This document shows positions 57,293-64,000 of a stretch of 64,000 nt of DNA, one piece after another; within the stretch, counting starts at the first letter, position 1, and each line of letters opens with the position of its first letter. The translations under genes and the position numbers were made by a program. This DNA comes from Streptomyces sp. NBC_00190. GTDB lineage: Bacteria; Actinomycetota; Actinomycetes; Streptomycetales; Streptomycetaceae. Where the stretch lies: contig NZ_CP108131.1 of the NCBI RefSeq assembly GCF_036203305.1, positions 7,812,001-7,876,000 on the forward strand, written 5' to 3'. Below the pieces are notes generated by a model. That model had not been told where the DNA came from. It did not search any database and saw nothing but the letters and a program-made list of their open reading frames with translations.

Positions 57293-57324
57293 GCGGTGTC
57301 AGAGGCGGCTGCGACACTGGCGCG

Positions 57325-57993
57325 ATGAAGAACGATGGTGAGCTCGACGACCGTGTGGACCCGCAGGACCTGCTGCTGCGGACGGACTGGAACGCCGTGG
57401 AGCACTGCTGCCCGGACGTGGCGCCGGCGACGCCCGTGATCCTTCGGGAGCTGCTGGACGAGGACCCGCGCGTTCAGGGCTCCGCCTTCCGGGATCTGGC
57501 GGAAGCCCTCACCCGCGGGAACGTCTTCTACACCGCCACCGCTCCCGCGGCCCGGTACGTCGCCGCGATCCTGGGGGACCCCAGAACCCTGGCGCCGGTC
57601 ACCGACCGCAGCACGCACGAGGAGTACGACCTCGGTCCGCAGACCCCGTTCCCGCTGCGCGTCGGCCTCCTGGCCTGGCTGGGCGACACGGCCGTGGAGG
57701 CGATCGGCCAGCAGGATCGGCCCCTCGGGGACGAGGAGGACCTCGACGCGTTCCTCGACCTCGCCCCGGAGCTGTGCGAGGCCGTGCGCCCGTTCCTCGC
57801 CGCCGGCTCGCCCGAGGTCCGCGAGGCCGCCCTCGGCGCGCTCCTGCCCCTGCTCCGCCTGCCCGCGCTCGCCGACCGGGCCCCCGCCTTTCGCGACCAG
57901 GTCCGCGCCGCGGCCCTCGGCGACGGCCCCCACCGCTTCCGGGCCGTCGACACCCTCTTCGCCTGGGGCGAGGACGTCGCACCCCTGCTCTGA
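57325..57993 (+). CDS. HEAT-repeat-like protein of unknown function
   Basis: A 222-residue acidic, helical protein. Pairs of helices such as VILRELLDEDPRVQGSAFRD, LAPELCEAVRPFLAAGSPEV and REAALGALLPLLRLPALADR read as HEAT repeats. Similar streptomycete proteins occur beside toxin or secretion genes and may be immunity or adaptor proteins, but this is not shown. The ATG at 57325 is 32 bases after the EccA-like stop, so the two share an operon. Confidence 0.78.
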   Translation: MKNDGELDDRVDPQDLLLRTDWNAVEHCCPDVAPATPVILRELLDEDPRVQGSAFRDLAEALTRGNVFYTATAPAARYVAAILGDPRTLAPVTDRSTHEEYDLGPQTPFPLRVGLLAWLGDTAVEAIGQQDRPLGDEEDLDAFLDLAPELCEAVRPFLAAGSPEVREAALGALLPLLRLPALADRAPAFRDQVRAAALGDGPHRFRAVDTLFAWGEDVAPLL

Positions 57994-58075
57994 CGCTCTG
58001 AGGCCCGCGATTGGCGCTTTCTCCAAGTCGCCGCCTTCGCGGGTGAGTTGTTCGCCCCTACTTCTCGAAGGTGCG

Positions 58076-58104
58076 CTCGACGGGCACGCAGGAGCAGTTA
58101 CGAT
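58076..58104 (+). promoter_or_regulatory. Predicted promoter giving a leaderless start at 58111
   Basis: CTCGAC (58076-58081) and TACGAT (58099-58104) are 17 bases apart. The ATG at 58111 lies 6 bases after the -10, the same geometry as at argG, so the transcript should start at or near the ATG. Confidence 0.45.
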
Positions 58105-58110
58105 CACGGC

Positions 58111-58239
58111 ATGGTGACAGCTTGGTCGGGTTCCGGTGGCCGGTCGGCCTGCCCGCCCTCGGGCGGTTCCGACGACACTCGATGCATTGCGGGTTTTGTC
58201 CACAAGATGGCGATATGTTCGGAGCCCATCAGGTTCTGA
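58111..58239 (+). CDS. Possible leaderless 42-codon leader peptide with three Cys
   Basis: The peptide begins MVTAWSGSGGRSACPPSGG and has three cysteines, then ends in EPIRF, 101 bases before the next gene. There is no ribosome site, but the promoter spacing allows a leaderless start. Since a cysteine-synthase-like gene is downstream, a Cys-sensing leader is conceivable. No pause or terminator hairpin was seen, so this is weak. Confidence 0.3.
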   Translation: MVTAWSGSGGRSACPPSGGSDDTRCIAGFVHKMAICSEPIRF

Positions 58240-58340
58240 TCCCTCGGACACCCCGCGATCGCGCGCAGACGAGAACGGCTGACGACACTTCCACGACACG
58301 CCCACCGGGCTCCGGAAGGTGACTGTTGCACGGAGGAACT

Positions 58341-58772
58341 GTGCCTCGCCCACACCCCGCGCGCCTCGCCCCACGGCACTCGTCCTGGCTGCGCACCGTG
58401 CTCGCCTGCCTGCTGAGCGGGCTGCTCTTCGCGGCGGTCCACTGCTCCTCGTACCTCTCCGGCGACGACCACAGGCATCTCTCGCTCGTCGCGTCGGTCT
58501 CCGAGGACGCCCCGCGGCACTCGCCGGGCGAGTCCCACGCTCCTGAGCGGCCCCAGCACGATCACGGCGCCTCCTGCTCCCTCCCGGCCTTGCCCTTCCT
58601 GGCCGGGGGAGCCCTGCAGCGCCCGGCCGACCCGGCGAACGTCCTGCTCCCCGCCCTCCTCTCCGAGCGGCCGGTCGCAGGCGCGCCGCACGTGCCTCCC
58701 GACGCGGGAGGAACCCGCATAGCCCGAACGGGCCGCAGCACGCTCACCAGCGTCTGCCGGTGGCGCATCTAG
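58341..58772 (+). CDS. His-rich exported or membrane-anchored protein
   Basis: A 143-residue protein with one hydrophobic helix at about 18-35 (RTVLACLLSGLLFAAVHCSS, perhaps a lipoprotein-like signal) followed by a His-rich segment (GDDHRHLSL, RHSPGESHAPE, QHDHGASC) and a Pro/Ala tail with Cys. The histidines suggest metal binding in the cell envelope. GTG 58341 has CGGAGGAACT just upstream. It leads a gene set with a cysteine-synthase-like enzyme and an MFS exporter. No named family is recognised. Confidence 0.65.
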   Translation: MPRPHPARLAPRHSSWLRTVLACLLSGLLFAAVHCSSYLSGDDHRHLSLVASVSEDAPRHSPGESHAPERPQHDHGASCSLPALPFLAGGALQRPADPANVLLPALLSERPVAGAPHVPPDAGGTRIARTGRSTLTSVCRWRI

Positions 58773-58902
58773 GCCACTCGTCACGCAGTCGTGCCCACCG
58801 GCTGCCGCATGCCCACCACCGGGTCGGCTCTCCGCCTCCCGTGCGCGTCGGCATGCCACGTGAACGAGTACTCGACGCGTATCACCGAGCGAAAGCGCAG
58901 TC

Positions 58903-60015
58903 ATGCATTCCTCTGCCACCGACACGTCATCACCCATCCGCTCCACCCTGTCCGGGCTCGTCGGCAACACGCCGCTGCTGCGGATCTCCGAGCCCCTCGC
59001 GCCGGCCGGCCGCGGCTTCTGGGCCAAGCTGGAAGGCTTCAATCCCGGGGGCATCAAGGACCGCCCCGGCCTGCACATGGTCGAACGTGCCCGCGCCCGC
59101 GGCGACCTCAAGCCGGGCGGCCGCATCATCGAGTCCACCAGTGGAACCCTCGGGCTCGGCCTCGCCCTCGCGGGCATGGTCCACGGCCATCCCGTCACCC
59201 TGGTCACCGACCCGGGCCTGGAAGCCTCCATGACCCGGCTCCTCGCCGCCTACGGAGCCCAGGTCAACGTCGTCTCCGAGCCCCACCCGACCGGCGGCTG
59301 GCAGCAGGCCCGCCGCGACCGCGTCACCCAGCTGCTGACGCAGCACCCGGACAGCTGGTGCCCCGACCAGTACAACAACCCGGACAACACCACCGCCTAC
59401 ACGCCGCTCGCCCTCGAACTCGCCACCGAGCTGGGGCACATCGACGTCCTCGTGTGCAGCGTGGGCACCGGTGGACACTCCGCGGGCATCTCCCGCGTAC
59501 TGCGGCAGCTGTATCCCGACCTGACGCTGGTGGGCGTGGACACCATCGGCTCGACGATCTTCGGGCAGCCCGCCCGGCCCCGGCTGATGCGCGGCCTGGG
59601 ATCGAGCATCTACCCGCGGAACGTGGCGTACGAGAACTTCGGCGAGGTCCACTGGGTCTCCCCGGCGGAGGCGGTCTGGACCTGCCGTCAGCTGGCCGGG
59701 TCGCACTACGCCAGCGGCGGATGGAGCGTCGGCGCCGTCGCGCTGGTCGCGGGCTGGAAGGCCCGCACGCTGCCCGGGGGGACCCGGATCGCGGCCGTCT
59801 TCCCGGATGGCCCCCAGCGCTACCTCGGCACCGTCTACGACGACGACTACTGCGCCGCGCACGGCCTGCTCGACGCCCCGCCGGCCCCCGAACCGGACCT
59901 CATCGGCAGCCTGGACGAGAAGGAGGTCACCCGCTGGACGCGCTGCGCGACGGTGGTCGACCCGCTCACCCTCGGCGGCGAGACGGCCCGGGACGGCTCC
60001 GGGGAGCAGGCGTGA
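58903..60015 (+). CDS. PLP-dependent cysteine-synthase-family enzyme (beta-replacement)
   Basis: A 370-residue fold-type II PLP enzyme. K52 in [19 protein letters not shown] binds [18 protein letters not shown] holds the substrate carboxylate, [17 protein letters not shown] binds the phosphate, and [15 protein letters not shown] is near the end. It is longer and more diverged than CysK/CysM, closer to SbnA-like enzymes that build non-protein amino acids. The stop overlaps the MFS gene (TGATG), so product and exporter are likely linked. No SbnB-like dehydrogenase is present. Substrate pair unknown. Confidence 0.88.
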   Translation: MHSSATDTSSPIRSTLSGLVGNTPLLRISEPLAPAGRGFWAKLEGFNPGGIKDRPGLHMVERARARGDLKPGGRIIESTSGTLGLGLALAGMVHGHPVTLVTDPGLEASMTRLLAAYGAQVNVVSEPHPTGGWQQARRDRVTQLLTQHPDSWCPDQYNNPDNTTAYTPLALELATELGHIDVLVCSVGTGGHSAGISRVLRQLYPDLTLVGVDTIGSTIFGQPARPRLMRGLGSSIYPRNVAYENFGEVHWVSPAEAVWTCRQLAGSHYASGGWSVGAVALVAGWKARTLPGGTRIAAVFPDGPQRYLGTVYDDDYCAAHGLLDAPPAPEPDLIGSLDEKEVTRWTRCATVVDPLTLGGETARDGSGEQA

Positions 60016-61319
60016 TGAAGGGGACCCTCGCGCAGGTCCGTTCGTACGAGCGCAGCGTGCAGCTGCTGATGGTGAACCAGTTCACCATCAATCTGGGCTT
60101 CTACATGCTGATGCCCTATCTGGCCACGTACCTGGCGGGCCCGCTGGGGCTGACCGGCTGGCTGGTCGGACTGATCCTCGGCGTACGCAACTTCAGCCAG
60201 CAGGGGATGTTCCTGATCGGCGGAACCCTGGCCGACCGCCTCGGCTACAAGCCCTTGATCATCGCCGGGCTGGTGCTGCGTACGGCCGGCTTCGCGACAC
60301 TGGGCCTCGTGGATTCCGTACCCGCCCTGCTCGCGGCATCCGCGGCGACGGGGCTGGCCGGAGCCCTGTTCAACCCCGCCACCCGTGCCTACCTGGCTGC
60401 CGACGCGGGGGAGCGCAGGGTGGAGGCGTTCGCACTGTTCAACGTCTTCTACCAGGCGGGAATCCTCCTCGGGCCGCTCGTGGGGATGGTGTTGACGGGG
60501 GTGGACTTCAGCGTCACCTGCCTGGTGGCGGCGGGCATCTTCGCCCTGCTCGGCCTCGTGCAGATCCGGGCCCTGCCCGCCCGCCGGGGGGACGCCAGGA
60601 AGGCTGCCGGGGACGGCGGACGCGAGGGCGTACTCACCCAGTGGCGCGGGATCTTCGCCAACCGCCCGTTCCTCCTCTTCTCCGTGGCCATGATCGGGTC
60701 GTACGTCATGTCCTTCCAGGTCTACCTCGCCCTCCCCCTGGAGGTCCGGCGCCTGAGCGGGGAGGGGCGCTTCGGCACGGCCGCGGTGGCGCTCCTGTTC
60801 GCCGTCTCCGGGCTGAGCACGATCCTCTTCCAGACGAAGGTGACCGCCTGGTGCAAGGCCAGGAGGGAACCGGGCCGCGCCCTGACCTGGGGTCTGCTGA
60901 CGATGGCGGCGGCGTTCGTACCGCTGCTCCTGGCCTCGGCCGTGCCGGTGCCGGGCGGCGGAGCGGGGCTGTGGCTGCTGGCCGCAGTACCGCCCGCGCT
61001 GTCGGCCCTGTTGCTGGCGCTCGGCACGATGATCGCGTACCCGTTCGAGATGGACACGATCGTCCGCCTGGCCGGCGACCGGCTCGTGGCCACGCACTAC
61101 GGCCTGTACAACACCATCTGCGGAGTCGGTATCACGCTCGGCAACCTGCTCACCGGAGTGGTACTGGACGCGGCGCGCGACGCCGGAATGTCCGCGCTGC
61201 CCTGGCTGGCGCTCCTCGCGCTCGGCCTCGCCTGCACCACCGCGCTGTACGGGCTGCACCGCAGCGGCCGCCTGGCTCCCGTGGCGGCCGGGGGGCGCGC
61301 AGAGCCGGCGAGCGTCTGA
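60015..61319 (+). CDS. MFS transporter (exporter type)
   Basis: A 434-residue, 12-helix facilitator. LMVNQFTINLGFYMLMPYLA is helix 1, LIGGTLADRLGYKPLIIAGL the loop 2-3 motif, and FNPATRAYLAADAGE and FQAYLALP-like blocks follow. It is like the MdtH/YceE group of drug exporters. ATG 60015 overlaps the stop of the PLP enzyme by one base, which ties it to that product. The cluster (His-rich protein, PLP enzyme, exporter) looks like synthesis and release of a small amino-acid compound. Confidence 0.9.
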   Translation: MKGTLAQVRSYERSVQLLMVNQFTINLGFYMLMPYLATYLAGPLGLTGWLVGLILGVRNFSQQGMFLIGGTLADRLGYKPLIIAGLVLRTAGFATLGLVDSVPALLAASAATGLAGALFNPATRAYLAADAGERRVEAFALFNVFYQAGILLGPLVGMVLTGVDFSVTCLVAAGIFALLGLVQIRALPARRGDARKAAGDGGREGVLTQWRGIFANRPFLLFSVAMIGSYVMSFQVYLALPLEVRRLSGEGRFGTAAVALLFAVSGLSTILFQTKVTAWCKARREPGRALTWGLLTMAAAFVPLLLASAVPVPGGGAGLWLLAAVPPALSALLLALGTMIAYPFEMDTIVRLAGDRLVATHYGLYNTICGVGITLGNLLTGVVLDAARDAGMSALPWLALLALGLACTTALYGLHRSGRLAPVAAGGRAEPASV

Positions 61320-61439
61320 CCCGCACGGCGGGGACCGAGGGGCGGGTGCGCATGCCGCCCCTCGGTCGCCGCCCGCTCCTCGGGGCCGCCCGTCGTCACC
61401 GATGGGTCAGGCGGCCGGCGGCTGCCGAGGGGCGCCGAG

Positions 61440-61727
61440 CTCGCCGACCCCGACCGCACCCGTGCCCTCCTGGCCGAGGCCGGCTTCGAGGACGCCCGCG
61501 CGCAGGGCGTGGAAGCGGCCGGGAACTGGGGGAGGAGCGCCGAAGACGCGGCCGCCTTCCTCCTCGACTCCGGCCCCGGCCGCCACCTGCTGAGCCAGGT
61601 CGGGCCCGACGTACGGGAGGATGCCCGCCGGACGCTGACCGACACGCTGTGCCCGTTCGGGAAGGAGGGCGCGGTGTGGCTGCGCAGCAGCTCTTGGCTG
61701 GTCACCGCCGCCCGCGGCGTCAGCTGA
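61440..61727 (+). pseudogene. C-terminal relic of a SAM-dependent methyltransferase
   Basis: The last 95 codons read like the end of an actinobacterial UbiE-like methyltransferase: LADPDRTRALLAEAGFEDAR, AEDAAAFLLDSGPGRHLLSQ and WLRSSSWLVTAARG. The SAM-binding part is gone; the preceding 120 bases back to the MFS stop hold no trace of it. The end overlaps the convergent GNAT gene by 8 bases. It is most likely a deletion remnant. Confidence 0.75.
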
Positions 61728-62250
61728 CCCGCTGGGCCAGCACCTGCCCCGGCCAGGCCTGGGACAGGAACCGGTCGGTGGGGGTGAAACCGTTGCGCTC
61801 GTAGAACGCGACCAGTTCGCCCCCGCCGCCCGCCCAGCAGTCGACCCGCAGCAGTGCCACCCCGGCCCGCCGGGTCTCCTCGACGGCACGGGCCAGCAGC
61901 GCCGCTCCGATGCCCAGACCGGCGTGCCGTCGGTCGGAGACCAGCAGCCGCACGTACCGCTCGGGTTCCCCGGCCGGCGCGATCGGCATCTGCGGGCTGG
62001 GCCCGGAGTCCAACACCAGGGTTCCGACGGGTGTTCCGTCCAACTCCGCGATGTACGGGTCATGCTCGGTCGCGTACCGCTCGACCCGAGCCACACGTGC
62101 GGGGTTCTGCGAAAACGGTGTCGTGCCCCACTGCTCGGTGTTGCCGCGGCTGTTCATCCAGACCACCGCCGAGTCGAGCATGCCCAGAATGGCCGGTACG
62201 TCGGCCGGGCCGCCCGGTCTGATCCGTATGCCATGCGTGGTGTCGTTCAT
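61720..62250 (-). CDS. GNAT family N-acetyltransferase
   Basis: A 176-residue GNAT protein. The acetyl-CoA loop RLLVSDRRHAGLGIGAALLA (R-x2-G-x-G form) lies at about 110-125, followed by LRVDCWAGGGGELVAFYERNGF. The N-terminus IRIRPGGPADVPAILGMLDS is typical. Its substrate amine is unknown. The ATG at 62250 is used. It converges with, and slightly overlaps, a methyltransferase relic. Confidence 0.92.
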   Translation of the reverse strand: MNDTTHGIRIRPGGPADVPAILGMLDSAVVWMNSRGNTEQWGTTPFSQNPARVARVERYATEHDPYIAELDGTPVGTLVLDSGPSPQMPIAPAGEPERYVRLLVSDRRHAGLGIGAALLARAVEETRRAGVALLRVDCWAGGGGELVAFYERNGFTPTDRFLSQAWPGQVLAQRVS

Positions 62251-62291
62251 GCTGGAAGCTTAGGCACCGCCGCCGCCGGGCCGGTTCAGGG

Positions 62292-62636
62292 TCAGCAGTT
62301 GTCCCCGACCGCGTCCATCTTGGAACCGAAGCGGGCCCCGTAGTTGCTGGCGTAGTCACCCTTCCTGACCGTGTGGCATTCCTTGCCGTGCGCCCAGTCG
62401 ATGAAGGCGCCGCTCCTGTTGGCCCGGAACGAATACACGTGGTCGACGAACCTGCTGGGCAGGTCCACGTAACCGCCTCGCCAGACGTAGACGTCCCCGG
62501 TCCCGTCCTGGAACCTCCACAGGCAGATCGCGTTGCTCGGACACGCCGGCAGTGCCTGGGCCGGCGTGGAGGTGCCGAGCGTGGTCAGGACCACCGCCCC
62601 GGAAACCAGCAAAGCGCGTAAGTGACGTGTGCTCAT
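62292..62636 (-). CDS. Secreted peptidase-inhibitor family I36-like protein
   Basis: A 114-residue exported protein. A signal peptide (HLRALLVSGAVVLTTLGTST, cut after AQA near residue 28) is followed by a beta/gamma-crystallin-like domain of about 85 residues. CPSNAICLWRF is the family start, with VDHVYSFRANRSGAFIDWAH in the middle and four Cys able to form two disulfides. SMI-type I36 members inhibit metalloproteases, and others are of unknown role. ATG 62636 has GAGGAACGG upstream. Whether it inhibits the metalloprotease coded 40 kb away is not known. Confidence 0.85.
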   Translation of the reverse strand: MSTRHLRALLVSGAVVLTTLGTSTPAQALPACPSNAICLWRFQDGTGDVYVWRGGYVDLPSRFVDHVYSFRANRSGAFIDWAHGKECHTVRKGDYASNYGARFGSKMDAVGDNC

Positions 62637-62706
62637 CCGTTCCTCCTCGCCGCGTCCCTTCTCTCATCGTCCTCGCCGGGGCCGGGAAATGTGGGACAAC
62701 CCCGAA

Positions 62707-63099
62707 TCAGGCGGGAGTGAACACGTCTTCGGGCGTGTCGTCGAGGATGAACCCGTTGTCGAAGCGGACCCGGACCGTTGCGCGGCGCCCCTGCTCCTGG
62801 TAGGCGATCCACTCGGGCTCCAGGGAGCCGACCTTCTCTTCGAGCTGCCTCCTGCTCTCCGTGGGCATCTCGTGGCCGAAGGCGTCGAGGAGCGACTTGA
62901 GACGCTCGTACTCGCGGACCTCCTGGCTCTGATGGTCGTGCTCGACCACGCGCTCGACGGTGCCCTCGGTGCCCGCTGCCAGGGACAGGGATCCGGCGAC
63001 GGTTCCCGTCGACGTCGAGGAGTCCTCCGTCATCGCGGCCCAATCGGTGAGCCGGGTGTCCGCCGCCAGCTTGACCCGCTGGCCTTCTTTCAGGGTCAT
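62707..63099 (-). CDS. Hypothetical small cytosolic protein
   Basis: A 130-residue protein. LKEGQRVKLAADTRLTDWAA and AAGTEGTVERVVEHD look like SH3-like beta strands. A helical middle follows (VREYERLKSLLDAFGHEMP, RRQLEEKVGSLEPEW), and then VRVRFDNGFILDDTPEDVF, another SH3-like strand set. The ATG at 63099 follows GAAAGAAGG-like text on the transcript. It is divergent from the phosphotransferase gene. I do not recognise a family. Confidence 0.72.
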   Translation of the reverse strand: MTLKEGQRVKLAADTRLTDWAAMTEDSSTSTGTVAGSLSLAAGTEGTVERVVEHDHQSQEVREYERLKSLLDAFGHEMPTESRRQLEEKVGSLEPEWIAYQEQGRRATVRVRFDNGFILDDTPEDVFTPA

Positions 63100-63239
63100 G
63101 GTTCTTCATCTCTCGGATCGGTCCAGGGTGGTGCCATTATCCGCGGGGCGCCGCCGACGACGTCGGCCGACCCCGCGGGCCCGCTCGGGCGATCATGAAC
63201 GAAGCCGGCTGGCGGCCGACACCACGGGGGGTTCTGCAG

Positions 63240-64000
63240 ATGGACGGCGTCGAGATCGACGAGAGCTTGGTGCGGTTCCTGCTGCGCGAACAGCATCCGG
63301 ACCTCGCGGGAGGCGACCTGCGTCCGGTGGCCGCGGGCTGGGACAATCAGCTGTGGCGTCTGGGGGAGGAGATGGCCGTACGCCTGCCGCGCACGCAACG
63401 CGCCCCGTCCCTCCTGCTCAAGGAGCGCCGGTGGCTGCCGGTCCTCGCCCCGCGGCTTTCGCTCCCGGTGCCGGTTCCCGTGCGGGCCGGTGAACCGTGC
63501 GCCCGCTTCACGAAGCCGTGGACCGTCGCGGCATGGGTTCCCGGCGAGCCGGCTGACCGCTCGCCTGTCCGCCGTGGCGAGCACGCGGCCGACACCCTGG
63601 CGGGCTTTCTCGGAGCCCTTCACCGGCCCGCGCCCATCGAGGCGCCGGCCAGTTCGAACCGGGGCGTTCCCCTCAAGGGGCTCGCCTCCGAGTTCGACCG
63701 GAAGCTCCAGGCCGCCGTCTCCGGGAGCGTTGCCACCGAGGTTCGAGGCATCTGGGACGAGGCCGTCGCCGCTCCCCGTTGGCAGGGGCCGCCGCTGTGG
63801 CTGCACGGCGATCTCCATCCCGCGAACGTCGTGGTCACGGGCGCGACGCTGACCGGCGTGATCGACTTCGGGGAACTCTGCGCCGGGGATCCGGCGGCGG
63901 ACCTCGCGGCCGCGTGGTTGCTCCTTCCGGAAGGCGCGCCTTCACGGTTCCTCGACGCGTACGCAGACGCGTGCGGACACGTGGACGAGGCCCTGATCCT
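63240..64000 (+). CDS. Aminoglycoside phosphotransferase-fold protein, C-terminus beyond the window
   Basis: At least 253 residues of an APH/choline-kinase-like enzyme. LRPVAAGWDNQLWRLGEEMA is the nucleotide loop, VRLPRTQRAP has the lysine-equivalent strand, and WLHGDLHPANVVV has the catalytic Asp. TGVIDFGELCAGDPAADLAA is the metal DFG-like site. These often phosphorylate small molecules, sometimes antibiotics, but most genomic copies have no known substrate. ATG 63240 has GGGGGG 8 bases upstream; ATG 63195 in the same frame is the alternative. The frame stays open to the window edge. Confidence 0.88.
   Translation, partial: MDGVEIDESLVRFLLREQHPDLAGGDLRPVAAGWDNQLWRLGEEMAVRLPRTQRAPSLLLKERRWLPVLAPRLSLPVPVPVRAGEPCARFTKPWTVAAWVPGEPADRSPVRRGEHAADTLAGFLGALHRPAPIEAPASSNRGVPLKGLASEFDRKLQAAVSGSVATEVRGIWDEAVAAPRWQGPPLWLHGDLHPANVVVTGATLTGVIDFGELCAGDPAADLAAAWLLLPEGAPSRFLDAYADACGHVDEALI

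Larger units (their letters stand above)
57994..58340. other. Gap of 347 bases with a predicted promoter and a short Cys-containing frame
   Basis: It holds the promoter at 58076-58104 and the 42-codon frame starting at 58111. The rest, up to GGAGGAACT before the next gene, has no clear hairpin or repeat. Base composition is somewhat less GC-rich near 58190-58230. Confidence 0.5.

Noticed and set aside
63240..64000. Naming the last gene as an aminoglycoside resistance gene
   Set aside because: The APH fold is shared by many kinases of unknown substrate, and the C-terminus with the substrate pocket is outside the window.

Overview
The window is high-GC actinobacterial chromosome, most likely Streptomyces or a close relative. 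Supporting signs are the very strong G/C bias at third codon positions, frequent GTG starts and occasional TTG starts, 4-bp ATGA/GTGA overlaps inside operons, mycothiol-dependent enzyme folds, PASTA-less Hanks kinases, a SpoIIE/PAS phosphatase, TetR/PadR/LysR regulators and rare TTA codons. The gene content is accessory or chromosome-arm-like: many secreted enzymes, exporters and regulators paired with one enzyme, three insertion sequences, and at least three decayed gene relics. I see no rRNA, tRNA, CRISPR array, prophage or PKS/NRPS cluster.

Layout. 1-8.5 kb: start of a Ser/Thr kinase, a PadR regulator with its palindromic operator, an acyl-CoA dehydrogenase, an FUSC exporter, a YjbQ-family protein, and an MHS-family transporter translationally coupled to anmK (cell-wall amino-sugar recycling). 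8.5-18.1 kb: a protein kinase fused to a 14-TM MFS exporter, then regulator/enzyme pairs (aldo-keto reductase with TetR, amidase with TetR, both with clear operators) around a beta-propeller phytase. 18.2-27 kb: HAD hydrolase and crotonase genes split by an IS4 element, a secreted metalloprotease with a ricin-type lectin domain, a secreted erythromycin-esterase-like protein, and a metallo-beta-lactamase-fold protein followed by an IS1182 element. 27-33 kb: PAS-GAF-SpoIIE phosphatase, an apparently leaderless argG, a CPA antiporter and a 2H phosphoesterase. 33.1-36 kb: a decayed IS5-type element carrying a passenger gene, then gltD. 36-46 kb: AraC/VOC pair, DUF5990 protein, and a glycan-type operon (GT2, TIGR04282 transferase, methyltransferase, GT87) divergent from a two-component system that is followed by a convergent sugar-nucleotide epimerase. 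The GT87 frame runs without a stop into an SRPBCC/ArsR module. 46-64 kb: small enzymes, a PLP decarboxylase, LysR/aldo-keto reductase, a carboxylesterase relic, a galactose-oxidase-type copper radical enzyme with two discoidin domains, NUDIX, an EccA-like AAA+ protein with a partner, a His-rich protein/cysteine-synthase-like/MFS cluster, a methyltransferase relic, GNAT, an I36 inhibitor-like protein, and the start of an aminoglycoside-phosphotransferase-fold gene.

The most notable points are: (1) the kinase-transporter fusion; (2) the stop-less glycosyltransferase frame that contains two ArsR operators and continues into the regulated gene; (3) three unrelated insertion sequences that have each landed exactly on a stop codon; (4) a galactose oxidase homologue that keeps all radical-copper ligands at matching spacing; and (5) a small predicted metabolite synthesis/export cluster next to argG-like leaderless promoter architecture.
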